From the NCBI GenBank assembly GCA_945872365.1, contig CAMBZJ010000011.1:1-64000 (forward strand): a stretch of DNA of 64,000 nucleotides, read 5' to 3'. The notes under the pieces are model-generated. The model searched no databases and was not told where the DNA came from. It saw only the letters and a program-made list of their open reading frames with translations. Positions 8,535 to 16,434 of this stretch are shown here, one piece after another. Every line of letters begins with the position of its first letter. Position 1 is the first letter of the stretch. A program made the position numbers and the translations under genes. The stretch comes from Klebsiella pneumoniae. Its GTDB lineage: Bacteria; Desulfobacterota; Binatia; UBA12015.

Positions 8535-9140
8535 TCAGTCGTCGATCAGGACGAGCGTGCCCTCGGGTGCCAGCTCGTACAGTTCATTCACGTCCTTGTT
8601 CATCAGCGATACGCAGCCCCAGGTCCAGTCGTAGCCGGTCTCGTTCAGCTTGGGCTTGTCGGTGCCGTGGATGCCGACCTCGCCTCCCGGGCCGCGGCTG
8701 ACCTCGCCCTTGGCGAGTCGCTTGCGGTGGACGTCGATGTCCTTCGCGTTCGGGTAGTCGAGCAGCATGAAGCGCGACCAGCGGTCGTGATGCCGCTTGA
8801 AGGAGATGTGGTAGAGCCCGTCGGGCGTGCGCCGGTCGCCCTCCTGCTCCTTCACGCCCGGGTTCTGACCGAGCGCCACCTGGTCCCAGGTCCGGACCCA
8901 CTGGCCGAAGCGGTAGAAGCTCACCGTCCGACAGGAGCGGTCGACCACGACCAAGTTCGGCTCGGTCTTCGCCCATTCGAGCGGCGCCCGGTCATCGGGT
9001 GCCGGCGTGTTCTCCAAGCCGGTCGGAGCGCGCCGCACGGCACAACCGGAAGCGAGACAAGCGGCCACGACGAACGGGAGAAACGCTCCGGAACGGACTC
9101 CCTGCCTCCACCACCTCTTCATCCACATCACGGCGTCCAT
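8535..9140 (-). CDS. L,D-transpeptidase (YkuD domain) lipoprotein
   Basis: Predicted periplasmic or outer-membrane-anchored transpeptidase cross-linking peptidoglycan or attaching proteins to it. The N-terminus has a hydrophobic stretch ending in the lipobox LASGC. The YkuD domain covers most of the rest, with HGTDKP and the nucleophile motif WGCVSLMNKDV; the usual Arg after the Cys motif is replaced by Leu-Met. The start is uncertain: ATGs at 9140 and 9122 and a TTG at 9167 are in frame, none with a strong ribosome-binding site. It converges with the acyl-CoA dehydrogenase gene. Confidence 0.85.
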   Translation of the reverse strand: MDAVMWMKRWWRQGVRSGAFLPFVVAACLASGCAVRRAPTGLENTPAPDDRAPLEWAKTEPNLVVVDRSCRTVSFYRFGQWVRTWDQVALGQNPGVKEQEGDRRTPDGLYHISFKRHHDRWSRFMLLDYPNAKDIDVHRKRLAKGEVSRGPGGEVGIHGTDKPKLNETGYDWTWGCVSLMNKDVNELYELAPEGTLVLIDD

Positions 9141-9300
9141 TTTCTCGATCGGTAGCCCGAGTTTCAAATGGCCCGCCGAGACCGCTCAGGTCGGCCGAGC
9201 GTTGGCAACCCCGGGGCCTACAGCTAGAAGGAGGGCGGTGAACCCGCCGGGTCGTGGACGACCTGTTTCTGCGCGAAAAGGCTGCGCGCGAAAGGCTGCG

Positions 9301-9780
9301 ATGGCTGTCGATCAATCCGAGTTCCGCCGCGTCATGGGGCATTTCGCGACCGGCGTCACCGTGGTGACCACCCTCGATGCGCAGGGGCAGCCGGCGGGAC
9401 TCACCGCCAACGCCGTCTCCTCGGTCTCGCTCGACCCGCCGCTCGTCCTGGTCTGCGTCGACAAGAAGGCCGAGACGGCTTCCTGCTTCACAGCCTCGGG
9501 CGTCTTCACGATCAACGTGCTGAGCGAAGGCCAGGAAGCGATGTCGCGGCGCTTCGCGAAGTCGGGCGCCGAGAAGTTCTCGGGCATCGGCTTCCGAACC
9601 GGCTCGAACGGCGCGCCGGTGCTCGACGGCTCGATCGCGCACCTCCAGTGCCGGATCCGCGACTCCTTCGACGCGGGCGACCACACGATCCACGTCGGCC
9701 TGGCCGAGACGATCGGGGTCGACGGCGAGCTCGATCCGCTGCTGTACTTCCGCGGCGGCTACCGAAACCTCGCAAGATGA
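9301..9780 (+). CDS. Flavin reductase-like domain protein
   Basis: A 159-residue FMN-binding split-barrel protein of the flavin reductase family, supplying reduced flavin to a partner oxygenase or acting as an FMN-dependent reductase. Family motifs are FATGVTVVTT, GLTANAVSSVSLDPPLVLVC, and the C-terminal YFRGGYR. The stop TGA overlaps the ATG of the next gene (ATGA), so it is coupled to the BMP-type lipoprotein. No two-component monooxygenase lies next to it, so its partner is unknown. Confidence 0.85.
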   Translation: MAVDQSEFRRVMGHFATGVTVVTTLDAQGQPAGLTANAVSSVSLDPPLVLVCVDKKAETASCFTASGVFTINVLSEGQEAMSRRFAKSGAEKFSGIGFRTGSNGAPVLDGSIAHLQCRIRDSFDAGDHTIHVGLAETIGVDGELDPLLYFRGGYRNLAR

Positions 9781-10757
9781 CGCGCCGCGGGAAGATCGTC
9801 GGGGCGCTCCTCGCCGCGCTCGCCGTCACCACGGTGGCCTGCCAATCCGGCGACGCCGGCAAGCCGCACGGTTTCCGCGTCGCCCTGCTCACGCCCGGCC
9901 CGGTCAGCGATGGGGGCTGGAACGCGAGCGCCTACGAGGGCCTGCAGCGGATCGCCCGGGACCTCGGCGCCGAGGTGAGCAACGTGCAGACCTCGAATCC
10001 GGCCGAGTTCGAGCAGGGCTTCCGCGACTACGCGCGCCAGGGCTACGACCTCGTGATCGGCCACGGCTTCGAATACCAGGACGCGGCGATGAAGGTCGGC
10101 GCACAGTTCCCGGACACGGCCTTCCTGGTCAGCTCCGGGGGCGTCTCGGCGAAGAACGTCGCCTCGCTCACCTTCAACCTCGACGAGGCGACCTACCTCG
10201 CCGGTCTCGTCGCCGGGTCGCTTTCCAAGTCCGGCAAGGCGGGCTGCGTCGGGGGCATCCAGTTGCCGGTCATCAAGACGACGTTCGACGGCTTCGCGGC
10301 GGGTGCGAAGTCGGTGCGTCCCGACTTCAAGGTCGCGACCGTCTACACCGGCAGCTTCGAGGACGTGGCGGGTGCGAAGTCGGCGACCGACGCGCTGGTC
10401 GCGCAGGGGGCGGACTTCGTGCTGCACAACGCAGACGCGGCCGGGATCGGCGTCTTCCAGGCGGCGAAGGCGGGCGGCGCCCTCGCCTTCGGGACGAACA
10501 AGGACCAGGCGCCGGTCGCGCCCGACACCGTGCTGGCGAGCGCCGTCATCGACATGCCCAAGGCGTTCGTGCAGGTCGCCGGCGAAGTAAAGGAGAAACG
10601 CTTCACCGGGCGCGTCGTCCAGGAGGGGTTCTCGACCGGCTGCGTCGACTTCGTCTGGAACCAGCGCCTGCTCGACCGGGTCACGCCGGAACTCCGCGCT
10701 CGCGTCGACGATGCGAAGGCGAGGATCACCAGCGGGGCGCTGAAGGTTCGCCCGTGA
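9777..10757 (+). CDS. BMP-family substrate-binding lipoprotein (orphan)
   Basis: Predicted lipoprotein of 326 residues with a signal peptide and lipobox-like VTTVACQ at residues ~17-24. The mature part matches basic membrane protein/Med-type binding proteins: LLTPGPVSDGGWNASAYEGL, GYDLVIGHGFEY, and FNLDEATYLAGLVAG. Members bind nucleosides or related ligands for an ABC importer. No ATPase or permease is encoded nearby, so transport partners are elsewhere or it acts as a sensor or scavenger. It overlaps both neighbours by four bases, ATGA in front and GTGA into glmU. Confidence 0.85.
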   Translation: MTRRGKIVGALLAALAVTTVACQSGDAGKPHGFRVALLTPGPVSDGGWNASAYEGLQRIARDLGAEVSNVQTSNPAEFEQGFRDYARQGYDLVIGHGFEYQDAAMKVGAQFPDTAFLVSSGGVSAKNVASLTFNLDEATYLAGLVAGSLSKSGKAGCVGGIQLPVIKTTFDGFAAGAKSVRPDFKVATVYTGSFEDVAGAKSATDALVAQGADFVLHNADAAGIGVFQAAKAGGALAFGTNKDQAPVAPDTVLASAVIDMPKAFVQVAGEVKEKRFTGRVVQEGFSTGCVDFVWNQRLLDRVTPELRARVDDAKARITSGALKVRP

Positions 10758-12154
10758 GGGGCAGACTCGCGGTCGTCGTGCTCGCGGCCGGGCAGGGAAC
10801 CCGCATGCGATCGGCCCGGGCCAAGGTCCTCCACCCGATCGCCGGCCGGCCGCTCCTCCTCCACGTCCTGCGCGCGGTGGAACCCCTCGACGCGGAACGC
10901 ACGGTCGTCGTCGTCGGACACCAGGCGGAGGCGGTACGCGCGGCCTGCGCCGGGTATGACGTCCGCTTCGCGATCCAGGAGCAGCAGCGCGGCACCGGGC
11001 ATGCGGTCGCGGTCGCCGGCGAGGCGGCGCTCGGGGACTTCGACGGCGACGTGCTCATCCTCTACGGCGACGTTCCGCTGCTGCGGACCGAAACCCTGCG
11101 TCGCCTGCTCGACGCGCACCACGCACGCGGGGCGACGCTCAGCATGCTGACGAACGTGGTCGACGAGCCACGCGGCTACGGTCGGATCGTGCGCGACCCG
11201 GCCGGGGCGCTGGTTCGCATCGTGGAAGAGCGCGATGCGTCCGACACCGAGAAGTCGATCCAGGAGGTGAACCCCGGCATCTACTGCGTGCGGCGCGATT
11301 TCCTCCTGCCCGCGCTCGCCGGACTGCGCCCGAACAACTCGCAGGGTGAACTCTATCTGACCGACGTGGTCGCGGAGGCCGTCGGCCGCGGACTCGCAGT
11401 CGCGACCGAAACGGTCGACTCGGACGAGGTCGCGGGGATCAATTCCCGTGCCGATCTCGCTGCGGTCGAGGCCACCCTCCGGCGCGAGATCGTCCACCGG
11501 CACATGGACGCGGGCGTCAGCTTCCTCGACCCGGACACCGCGTACGTCGAGCCCGACGTCGAGATCGGCCCGGACACCTCGATCGGTCCGGTCGTGTACC
11601 TCGCGGGACGGACCCGGATCGGCCGCGATTGCCGGATCGACGGCAACGCCTTCCTGACCGATGCCGAGATCGGGGACGGCGTACACCTGAAGCCGATGGT
11701 GGTGGTCTCCGAGTCGCGGGTCGACGAAGGTTCGATCCTCGGGCCGTTCTGCCAGATCCGCCCGGGCTCGCACCTCCATGCCGGCGTCCACGTCGGCAAC
11801 TTCGTCGAGGTGAAGAAGTCAGAGCTCGGTCGCGGCACGAAGGCGAACCACCTGGCTTACCTCGGTGACGCCACGATCGGGCAGGAGACGAACATCGGAG
11901 CCGGCACGATCACCTGCAACTACGACGGCTTCGAGAAGCACCGCACGGTGATCGGCGACCGGGTCCAGATCGGCAGCGACAGCCAGTTGGTCGCCCCGAT
12001 CACCATCGCCGACGACGCCTACGTCGCGACCGGTACGACCGTCCGACACGACGTGGAACCGGGCGCGCTCGCCTTCAACCCCCGGCCCGACCAGCGCCGT
12101 CCGGGCTGGGTCGAAGGCTTCCGCAAGCGCAAGTCGTCCAAGCGTCCCGCCTGA
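10754..12154 (+). CDS. glmU: Bifunctional UDP-N-acetylglucosamine diphosphorylase / glucosamine-1-phosphate N-acetyltransferase
   Basis: Makes UDP-GlcNAc for peptidoglycan and lipopolysaccharide. The N-terminal uridyltransferase domain has LAAGQGTRMRS with the catalytic Arg and QRGTGHAV. The C-terminal half is a left-handed beta-helix acetyltransferase with the KKSELGRGTKANHLAYLGD and NIGAGTITCNYDG motifs. Length 466 is normal. The GTG start overlaps the BMP gene stop. glmS follows 140 bases downstream, bringing both ends of the UDP-GlcNAc route together. Confidence 0.97.
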   Translation: MRGRLAVVVLAAGQGTRMRSARAKVLHPIAGRPLLLHVLRAVEPLDAERTVVVVGHQAEAVRAACAGYDVRFAIQEQQRGTGHAVAVAGEAALGDFDGDVLILYGDVPLLRTETLRRLLDAHHARGATLSMLTNVVDEPRGYGRIVRDPAGALVRIVEERDASDTEKSIQEVNPGIYCVRRDFLLPALAGLRPNNSQGELYLTDVVAEAVGRGLAVATETVDSDEVAGINSRADLAAVEATLRREIVHRHMDAGVSFLDPDTAYVEPDVEIGPDTSIGPVVYLAGRTRIGRDCRIDGNAFLTDAEIGDGVHLKPMVVVSESRVDEGSILGPFCQIRPGSHLHAGVHVGNFVEVKKSELGRGTKANHLAYLGDATIGQETNIGAGTITCNYDGFEKHRTVIGDRVQIGSDSQLVAPITIADDAYVATGTTVRHDVEPGALAFNPRPDQRRPGWVEGFRKRKSSKRPA

Positions 12155-12192
12155 GCCTGCGTCGTTGACCGATCGCCGCCGCCTCACCTCGT

Positions 12193-12226
12193 GCGGCCCG
12201 GGCGGAGCCGGCCCCGCCCGGGCCGC
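12193..12226. promoter_or_regulatory. 13-bp perfect hairpin between glmU and glmS
   Basis: GCGGCCCGGGCGG (12193-12205) pairs perfectly with 12214-12226 around an 8-base loop. It has no T tract. It may terminate glmU, shield its 3' end, or act in glmS expression. It does not resemble the glmS ribozyme. Confidence 0.45.
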
Positions 12227-12238
12227 TAAAGGCCTGCG

Positions 12239-12268
12239 TTGCCGTAGTCGATCCCCAGAGGGTAGTGT
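12239..12268 (+). promoter_or_regulatory. Possible sigma-70-like promoter of glmS
   Basis: TTGCCG and TAGTGT are separated by 18 bases and end 27 bases before the glmS ATG. The match is moderate and the call rests on position after the hairpin. Confidence 0.3.
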
Positions 12269-12295
12269 TCGCTCCACCGGAGGTAGGCTGACTCT

Positions 12296-14125
12296 ATGTG
12301 CGGGATCATGGGTTACATCGGGAATCAGGAGGCCAGCCGGATCCTGGTCGACGGACTGCGCAGGCTCGAGTACCGGGGCTACGACTCCGCCGGGCTTGCC
12401 ACCCTCGATGGCGGCGGAATCGACGTCCGGCGCTGCGTGGGCAAGCTCGACAACCTGGCCCGGCTCCTCGACGAGAAGCCGCTGCACGGAACGATCGGCA
12501 TCGGCCACACCCGCTGGGCGACGCATGGCCGTCCCTCGGAGGAGAACGCCCACCCGCACCGGGCCGGCAAGATCGTCGTCATCCACAACGGGATCATCGA
12601 GAACTTCGTCGAACTGAAGACCGAACTCGAGTCGCGCGGGCGCCGGTTCAGCTCCGAGACCGACACCGAGGTGATCTCGCAGCTGGTCGACGAGTATGTG
12701 TCGAGCGGACTCGATCTGATGTCCGCCGCACGCGCCGCGGTGAAGCGGCTGCAGGGCTCGTTCTCGATCGTGATCCTCTCGGAGGACGACCGGACCCGTC
12801 TGCTCGCCGCGAAGACCGCGACGCCGATCGTCATCGGACTCGGCAAGGGCGAGAATTTCGTCGCCTCCGACATCCCGGCGATCCTCGACCACACCCGCGA
12901 CGTCCTCTTCCTGGAAGACGGCGAGATGGCCGAGGTGACGCGCGACGGCGTGACCGTGACCTCCTTCGACGGCACCCTGATCGAACGCGCTCCACGACAC
13001 ATCACCTGGGACCCGATCACCGCGCAGAAGGGTGGCTTTCGCCACTTCCTGCTGAAGGAGATCCACGAGCAGCCGCAGGCCATGATCGACACGATGCTCG
13101 GGCGCATCCGCCAGGAGGAGGGCGACGTCGTCCTGCCCGAGCTCGACGCGCTGCGCGACTCCTGGCCCACCGTGAAGCGCATCTACCTGACCGCCTGCGG
13201 CACGGCGTGGCATTCCTGTCTGGTCGGCAAGTTCCTGATCGAGGAGCTGGCGCGGATCCCGGTCGAGGTCGACTACGCGAGCGAGCTTCGCTACCGCCAG
13301 CCGCTGCTCGCTCCCGACACGCTGCTCGTCGCCGTGTCGCAGTCCGGCGAAACAGCCGATACGCTCGCGGCCGTCGACGAGGCGCGCAACGCGCGCGCCA
13401 AGGTCCTGTCGATATGCAACGTCGTCGAGGCCTCGATCCCGCGCAAGGCCGACGCCGTGCTCTACACGCACGCCGGACCCGAGATCTCCGTCGCGAGCAC
13501 GAAGGCCTTCACGACCCAGTTGACCGCGTTCTACCTGCTCGCCATCCACCTCGGTCGACTGCGCGGCACGCTCGACGAGCAGCGCGGCCGCGCGCTGGTG
13601 CATGAACTGGTGAACCTGCCGAGCCGGGTGCAGGAGGCGATCGCCGGGGGCGAGGAGGTCGAGCGGATTTCGCGCAAGTTCGCGAGCGCGAGCGACTTCC
13701 TCTACCTCGGCCGCGGCATCAACTACCCGATTGCCCTCGAGGGCGCCCTCAAGCTGAAGGAGATCTCGTACATCCACGCCGAGGGATACCCCGCCGGCGA
13801 GATGAAGCACGGGCCGATCGCGCTCATCGACGAGAACCTGCCGGTCGTCGTGCTCGCCCCGCGCGACCCGATGTACGCGAAGACGATCTCGAACCTGAAG
13901 GAAGTCGAGGCACGCGGCGGGCGGATCATCGCCGTCACCGACTCGCCCTCGGCCGACCTGGAGAAGGTGGCCGAGGAGATGATCGTCGTGCCGCGCGTGG
14001 CGCACGAACTCTCACCAATCCTGATGTCGATCCCTCTCCAGTTGCTCGCCTACCACGTCGCCGTCCACCGCGGCAGCGACGTCGACCAGCCGCGCAACCT
14101 CGCGAAGAGCGTGACTGTCGAGTAG
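12296..14125 (+). CDS. glmS: Glutamine-fructose-6-phosphate aminotransferase (isomerising)
   Basis: Forms glucosamine 6-phosphate from fructose 6-phosphate and glutamine, the first committed step to UDP-GlcNAc. The N-terminal class II glutamine amidotransferase domain starts with Met-Cys-Gly-Ile, giving nucleophile Cys2 after Met removal, followed by [12 protein letters not shown] and HTRWATHG. Two SIS sugar-isomerase domains follow, with [18 protein letters not shown] and the C-terminal LAKSVTVE. Length 609 is standard. The start is fixed because Cys2 must be second. Confidence 0.98.
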   Translation: MCGIMGYIGNQEASRILVDGLRRLEYRGYDSAGLATLDGGGIDVRRCVGKLDNLARLLDEKPLHGTIGIGHTRWATHGRPSEENAHPHRAGKIVVIHNGIIENFVELKTELESRGRRFSSETDTEVISQLVDEYVSSGLDLMSAARAAVKRLQGSFSIVILSEDDRTRLLAAKTATPIVIGLGKGENFVASDIPAILDHTRDVLFLEDGEMAEVTRDGVTVTSFDGTLIERAPRHITWDPITAQKGGFRHFLLKEIHEQPQAMIDTMLGRIRQEEGDVVLPELDALRDSWPTVKRIYLTACGTAWHSCLVGKFLIEELARIPVEVDYASELRYRQPLLAPDTLLVAVSQSGETADTLAAVDEARNARAKVLSICNVVEASIPRKADAVLYTHAGPEISVASTKAFTTQLTAFYLLAIHLGRLRGTLDEQRGRALVHELVNLPSRVQEAIAGGEEVERISRKFASASDFLYLGRGINYPIALEGALKLKEISYIHAEGYPAGEMKHGPIALIDENLPVVVLAPRDPMYAKTISNLKEVEARGGRIIAVTDSPSADLEKVAEEMIVVPRVAHELSPILMSIPLQLLAYHVAVHRGSDVDQPRNLAKSVTVE

Positions 14126-14126
14126 A

Positions 14127-14154
14127 CGGCACGGCCCTGCGGGCGGCCGTGTCG
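14127..14154. terminator. Hairpin between convergent glmS and exbD
   Basis: A 10-bp stem with one G-T pair (14127-14136 with 14145-14154) and an 8-base loop begins just after the glmS stop and lies before the exbD stop. It is placed to stop both transcripts. Confidence 0.5.
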
Positions 14155-14179
14155 CTTGCAGGGCAGGACGAGCCGTCGA

Positions 14180-14605
14180 TCAGCCACCGGCGGGTGCGAG
14201 GGTCTCCTTCCTCGTCACTACGCCGATCCGCGTGATGCCCGCGGTGCGGCAGTCGTCCATCAGGTCGACGATCCGGCCATGCAAGTGCGTTCGGTCGGCC
14301 TCGAGGAAGATGGTCTTGTCGGCGCGCCCCTCGTAAATCGCCGTGAGTCTCGGCACGACCTCACCGGCGGGAATCTCGGAGCCGTTCACGAGGAGCCGGC
14401 CGTCGGCGGCCAGCGTGAGGGTCACCTGGTCGTTTCGGTCGGCGGAGGTGCCGGTCGATGCGAGCGGCAGGTCGATCGGCACCTCCTGTCGCATGAGCGG
14501 GGTCACCACCATGAAGATGATCAGCAGCACGAGGACGACGTCCACGAGCGGCGTGACGTTGATCTCGGCCTTCAGGTCGTCGTCGCTGGTCGCGCGGACA
14601 GCCAT
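14180..14605 (-). CDS. exbD: ExbD/TolR-family energy-transducing membrane protein
   Basis: A 141-residue inner-membrane protein that couples proton motive force to TonB. It has a short cytoplasmic N-terminus, the sequence [19 protein letters not shown] with the essential membrane Asp in the single transmembrane helix, and a periplasmic domain. It starts nine bases after the exbB stop. The local tonB and receptor argue for ExbD rather than TolR. Confidence 0.9.
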   Translation of the reverse strand: MAVRATSDDDLKAEINVTPLVDVVLVLLIIFMVVTPLMRQEVPIDLPLASTGTSADRNDQVTLTLAADGRLLVNGSEIPAGEVVPRLTAIYEGRADKTIFLEADRTHLHGRIVDLMDDCRTAGITRIGVVTRKETLAPAGG

Positions 14606-14614
14606 CGCTTCCTC

Positions 14615-15295
14615 CTATCGCTCCGCGACGCCATGAGCGACGTCCCCGGCCGAGATCGCCTCGACCGCGAGTTCCTCGGCGACGCACTCGAGCTCGGCGA
14701 CGGTCCGCTGGATCCGCTGCGTCAGGTAGTTGAACACCCACAGCGCGGGAATCGCGACCAGGATGCCGAGTGCGGTCGCGACCAGCGCCTCGGAGATCCC
14801 GGTTGCGACCGACCCGATGCCGCCCTGGCCGGTGACGCCCATCGTGTGGAAGGCGGACACGATTCCGAGCACGGTGCCGAACAACCCGACGAAGGGGGCG
14901 GTGGAGCCCACCGTCGCGAGCAGGCCCAGGCCCTTGCGCAGTTCAATGCCCGACGCGAGGATGATGCGCCGCGCGGTGCGGTCGAAGGCCTCGAGTCGTG
15001 ACGCCGCGGAGCTGCCGCCGCCGCGCAGGACGGTCGTGCCCTCGCGAACCAGCCATGCCGCGTGGCTGTGGGGAAAGCGATCGGCCTCGCCCGCGGCGGC
15101 CACCGGTCCCCTTTCCGCGACCGCGGATCTCCACGACCCGAGGAAGGCAGCCGACTCGCGGGTGCTGCGGACGATCGAGGCGATGCGCTCGATCGCCACG
15201 GCGAGCGAGACCATCGACATCGCCAGCAGGAGCAGCATCACTCCCTTGGCCAGCGGCCCCATCGAGGACCAGAGATCGATCAGGTTGAAACTCAT
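14615..15295 (-). CDS. exbB: ExbB/TolQ-family proton channel protein
   Basis: A 226-residue membrane protein with a transmembrane segment near the N-terminus (MLLLLAMSMVSLAVAIER) and two more in the C-terminal half (TAPFVGLFGTVLGIVSAFH and LVATALGILVAIPALWVFNY), the normal ExbB topology. The ATG at 15295 is preferred to a GTG two codons upstream because AAGGGAG sits at proper spacing. It is the proton-channel partner of ExbD and belongs to the minus-strand TonB locus. Confidence 0.9.
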   Translation of the reverse strand: MSFNLIDLWSSMGPLAKGVMLLLLAMSMVSLAVAIERIASIVRSTRESAAFLGSWRSAVAERGPVAAAGEADRFPHSHAAWLVREGTTVLRGGGSSAASRLEAFDRTARRIILASGIELRKGLGLLATVGSTAPFVGLFGTVLGIVSAFHTMGVTGQGGIGSVATGISEALVATALGILVAIPALWVFNYLTQRIQRTVAELECVAEELAVEAISAGDVAHGVAER

Positions 15296-15319
15296 CGTCA
15301 CTCCCTTGTAATCCGCGCC

Positions 15320-16300
15320 TCAGCGCAGGACGAAGCGGATCGGAATCTCGAGGATCACGCGCACAGGACTCCCGTCCCGGCTGCGGGCCGGCTGGAATCT
15401 CCATTGCCGGACGGCCTCGATCGCGGCGCGGTCGAGCTCCGGGATCGACTGCAGGACCTTTACGCCCGACTCGACGTTGCCCCCGACGTCGAGCACAGCC
15501 TCGAGGAGGACGAGGCCCTCGAGGCCTCGACGGCGTGCATCGGGCGGGTAGTTCGGGGGCACGCGTCGCACGAGGGTCGGCCGTTGCGCGACCGACCCGA
15601 TCGACACCGGGCCGCGGCCAGTCGCGCCGACGACCCCGCCGGGCGTCCCGCCTCGCACGCCGCCGACCACGCCTCCTTCGGCGCCACCGACCGAGCCCTG
15701 GGCGACGCCGCGGGGGGCTTTCGCCGCGGCGCCACCGGCGCCACCCGCCTCCCCTCCAGACGAGGCGGCGGCCGGGGCCGGCTCGGGGGGCCGCACCTCG
15801 CGCGGCTTCTCCTCGGCCGAAGTCGAGGCTTCGCGCGCGGGCTCCTCCTCTCGGCGACGGGGCCCGGGCTTCTTGCGCGGATCGGCCTGCCGCAGCGAGT
15901 CGGACTCCGGCTCGGAGACGCGTCGCTGCGGCTCTGGTTTCTTCGGCTTCTCGACGGGTCTCGGTCTCTCCACCTTCGCCTTCTCGACCTTCGGCTTCGC
16001 AGGCTCGGTGGGCCGCGTATCGTCGGGGATCGTACTGCCGGGCCCCGGCGCGGAGCTCATCATCTCGTCGGTGGCCTCGCCCTCTCCGTCTGGCCTGCCG
16101 AGCGGGGGTGGCGGGGGCGGAGCGGGCTCGATGAAGACGAGCCGCGGGGGCTCCTCGACGGGAACCTCGACGCGCGGCCACCAGAGGATCGCCGCCGCGA
16201 CCGCGAGATGGAGCATCAGCGCGAGCGCCGCCGCTCCGGCATACCGGCGACGCGCGAGCGCCTCGGGGACAAGGCCCCCGGCTTCGAGCGCGTCGGTCAA
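15320..16300 (-). CDS. tonB: TonB-family energy transducer
   Basis: A ~326-residue periplasm-spanning protein. It begins with a cytoplasmic segment, a single transmembrane helix (AALALMLHLAVAAAILWW), then a long Pro/Lys/Glu-rich region and a Gly-rich stretch, and ends in a TonB C-terminal domain with RVPPNYPPDARRRGLEG and VRQWRFQPAR. The TTG at 16300 is chosen because GGGGAG lies six bases upstream; the open frame further upstream is a shadow of the receptor. exbB follows 24 bases downstream. The Pro-rich spacer is unusually long. Confidence 0.88.
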   Translation of the reverse strand: MTDALEAGGLVPEALARRRYAGAAALALMLHLAVAAAILWWPRVEVPVEEPPRLVFIEPAPPPPPPLGRPDGEGEATDEMMSSAPGPGSTIPDDTRPTEPAKPKVEKAKVERPRPVEKPKKPEPQRRVSEPESDSLRQADPRKKPGPRRREEEPAREASTSAEEKPREVRPPEPAPAAASSGGEAGGAGGAAAKAPRGVAQGSVGGAEGGVVGGVRGGTPGGVVGATGRGPVSIGSVAQRPTLVRRVPPNYPPDARRRGLEGLVLLEAVLDVGGNVESGVKVLQSIPELDRAAIEAVRQWRFQPARSRDGSPVRVILEIPIRFVLR

Positions 16301-16434
16301 GGCTCGCTCCCCGAGTCGAGTCGCGCGCGGTCGCGCGGGAACAGACCCGGGCGTTCGGCCGGTTCGGGTCGGCCGCACGCCGGGGTGGTGTGCGTCCCGT
16401 GCAGGCGCGACGTGTTCGGTCCGGGCTCGACCAT

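Noticed and set aside
11819-14005. 728-residue minus-strand open frame
   Set aside because: Antisense shadow of glmS and the end of glmU.
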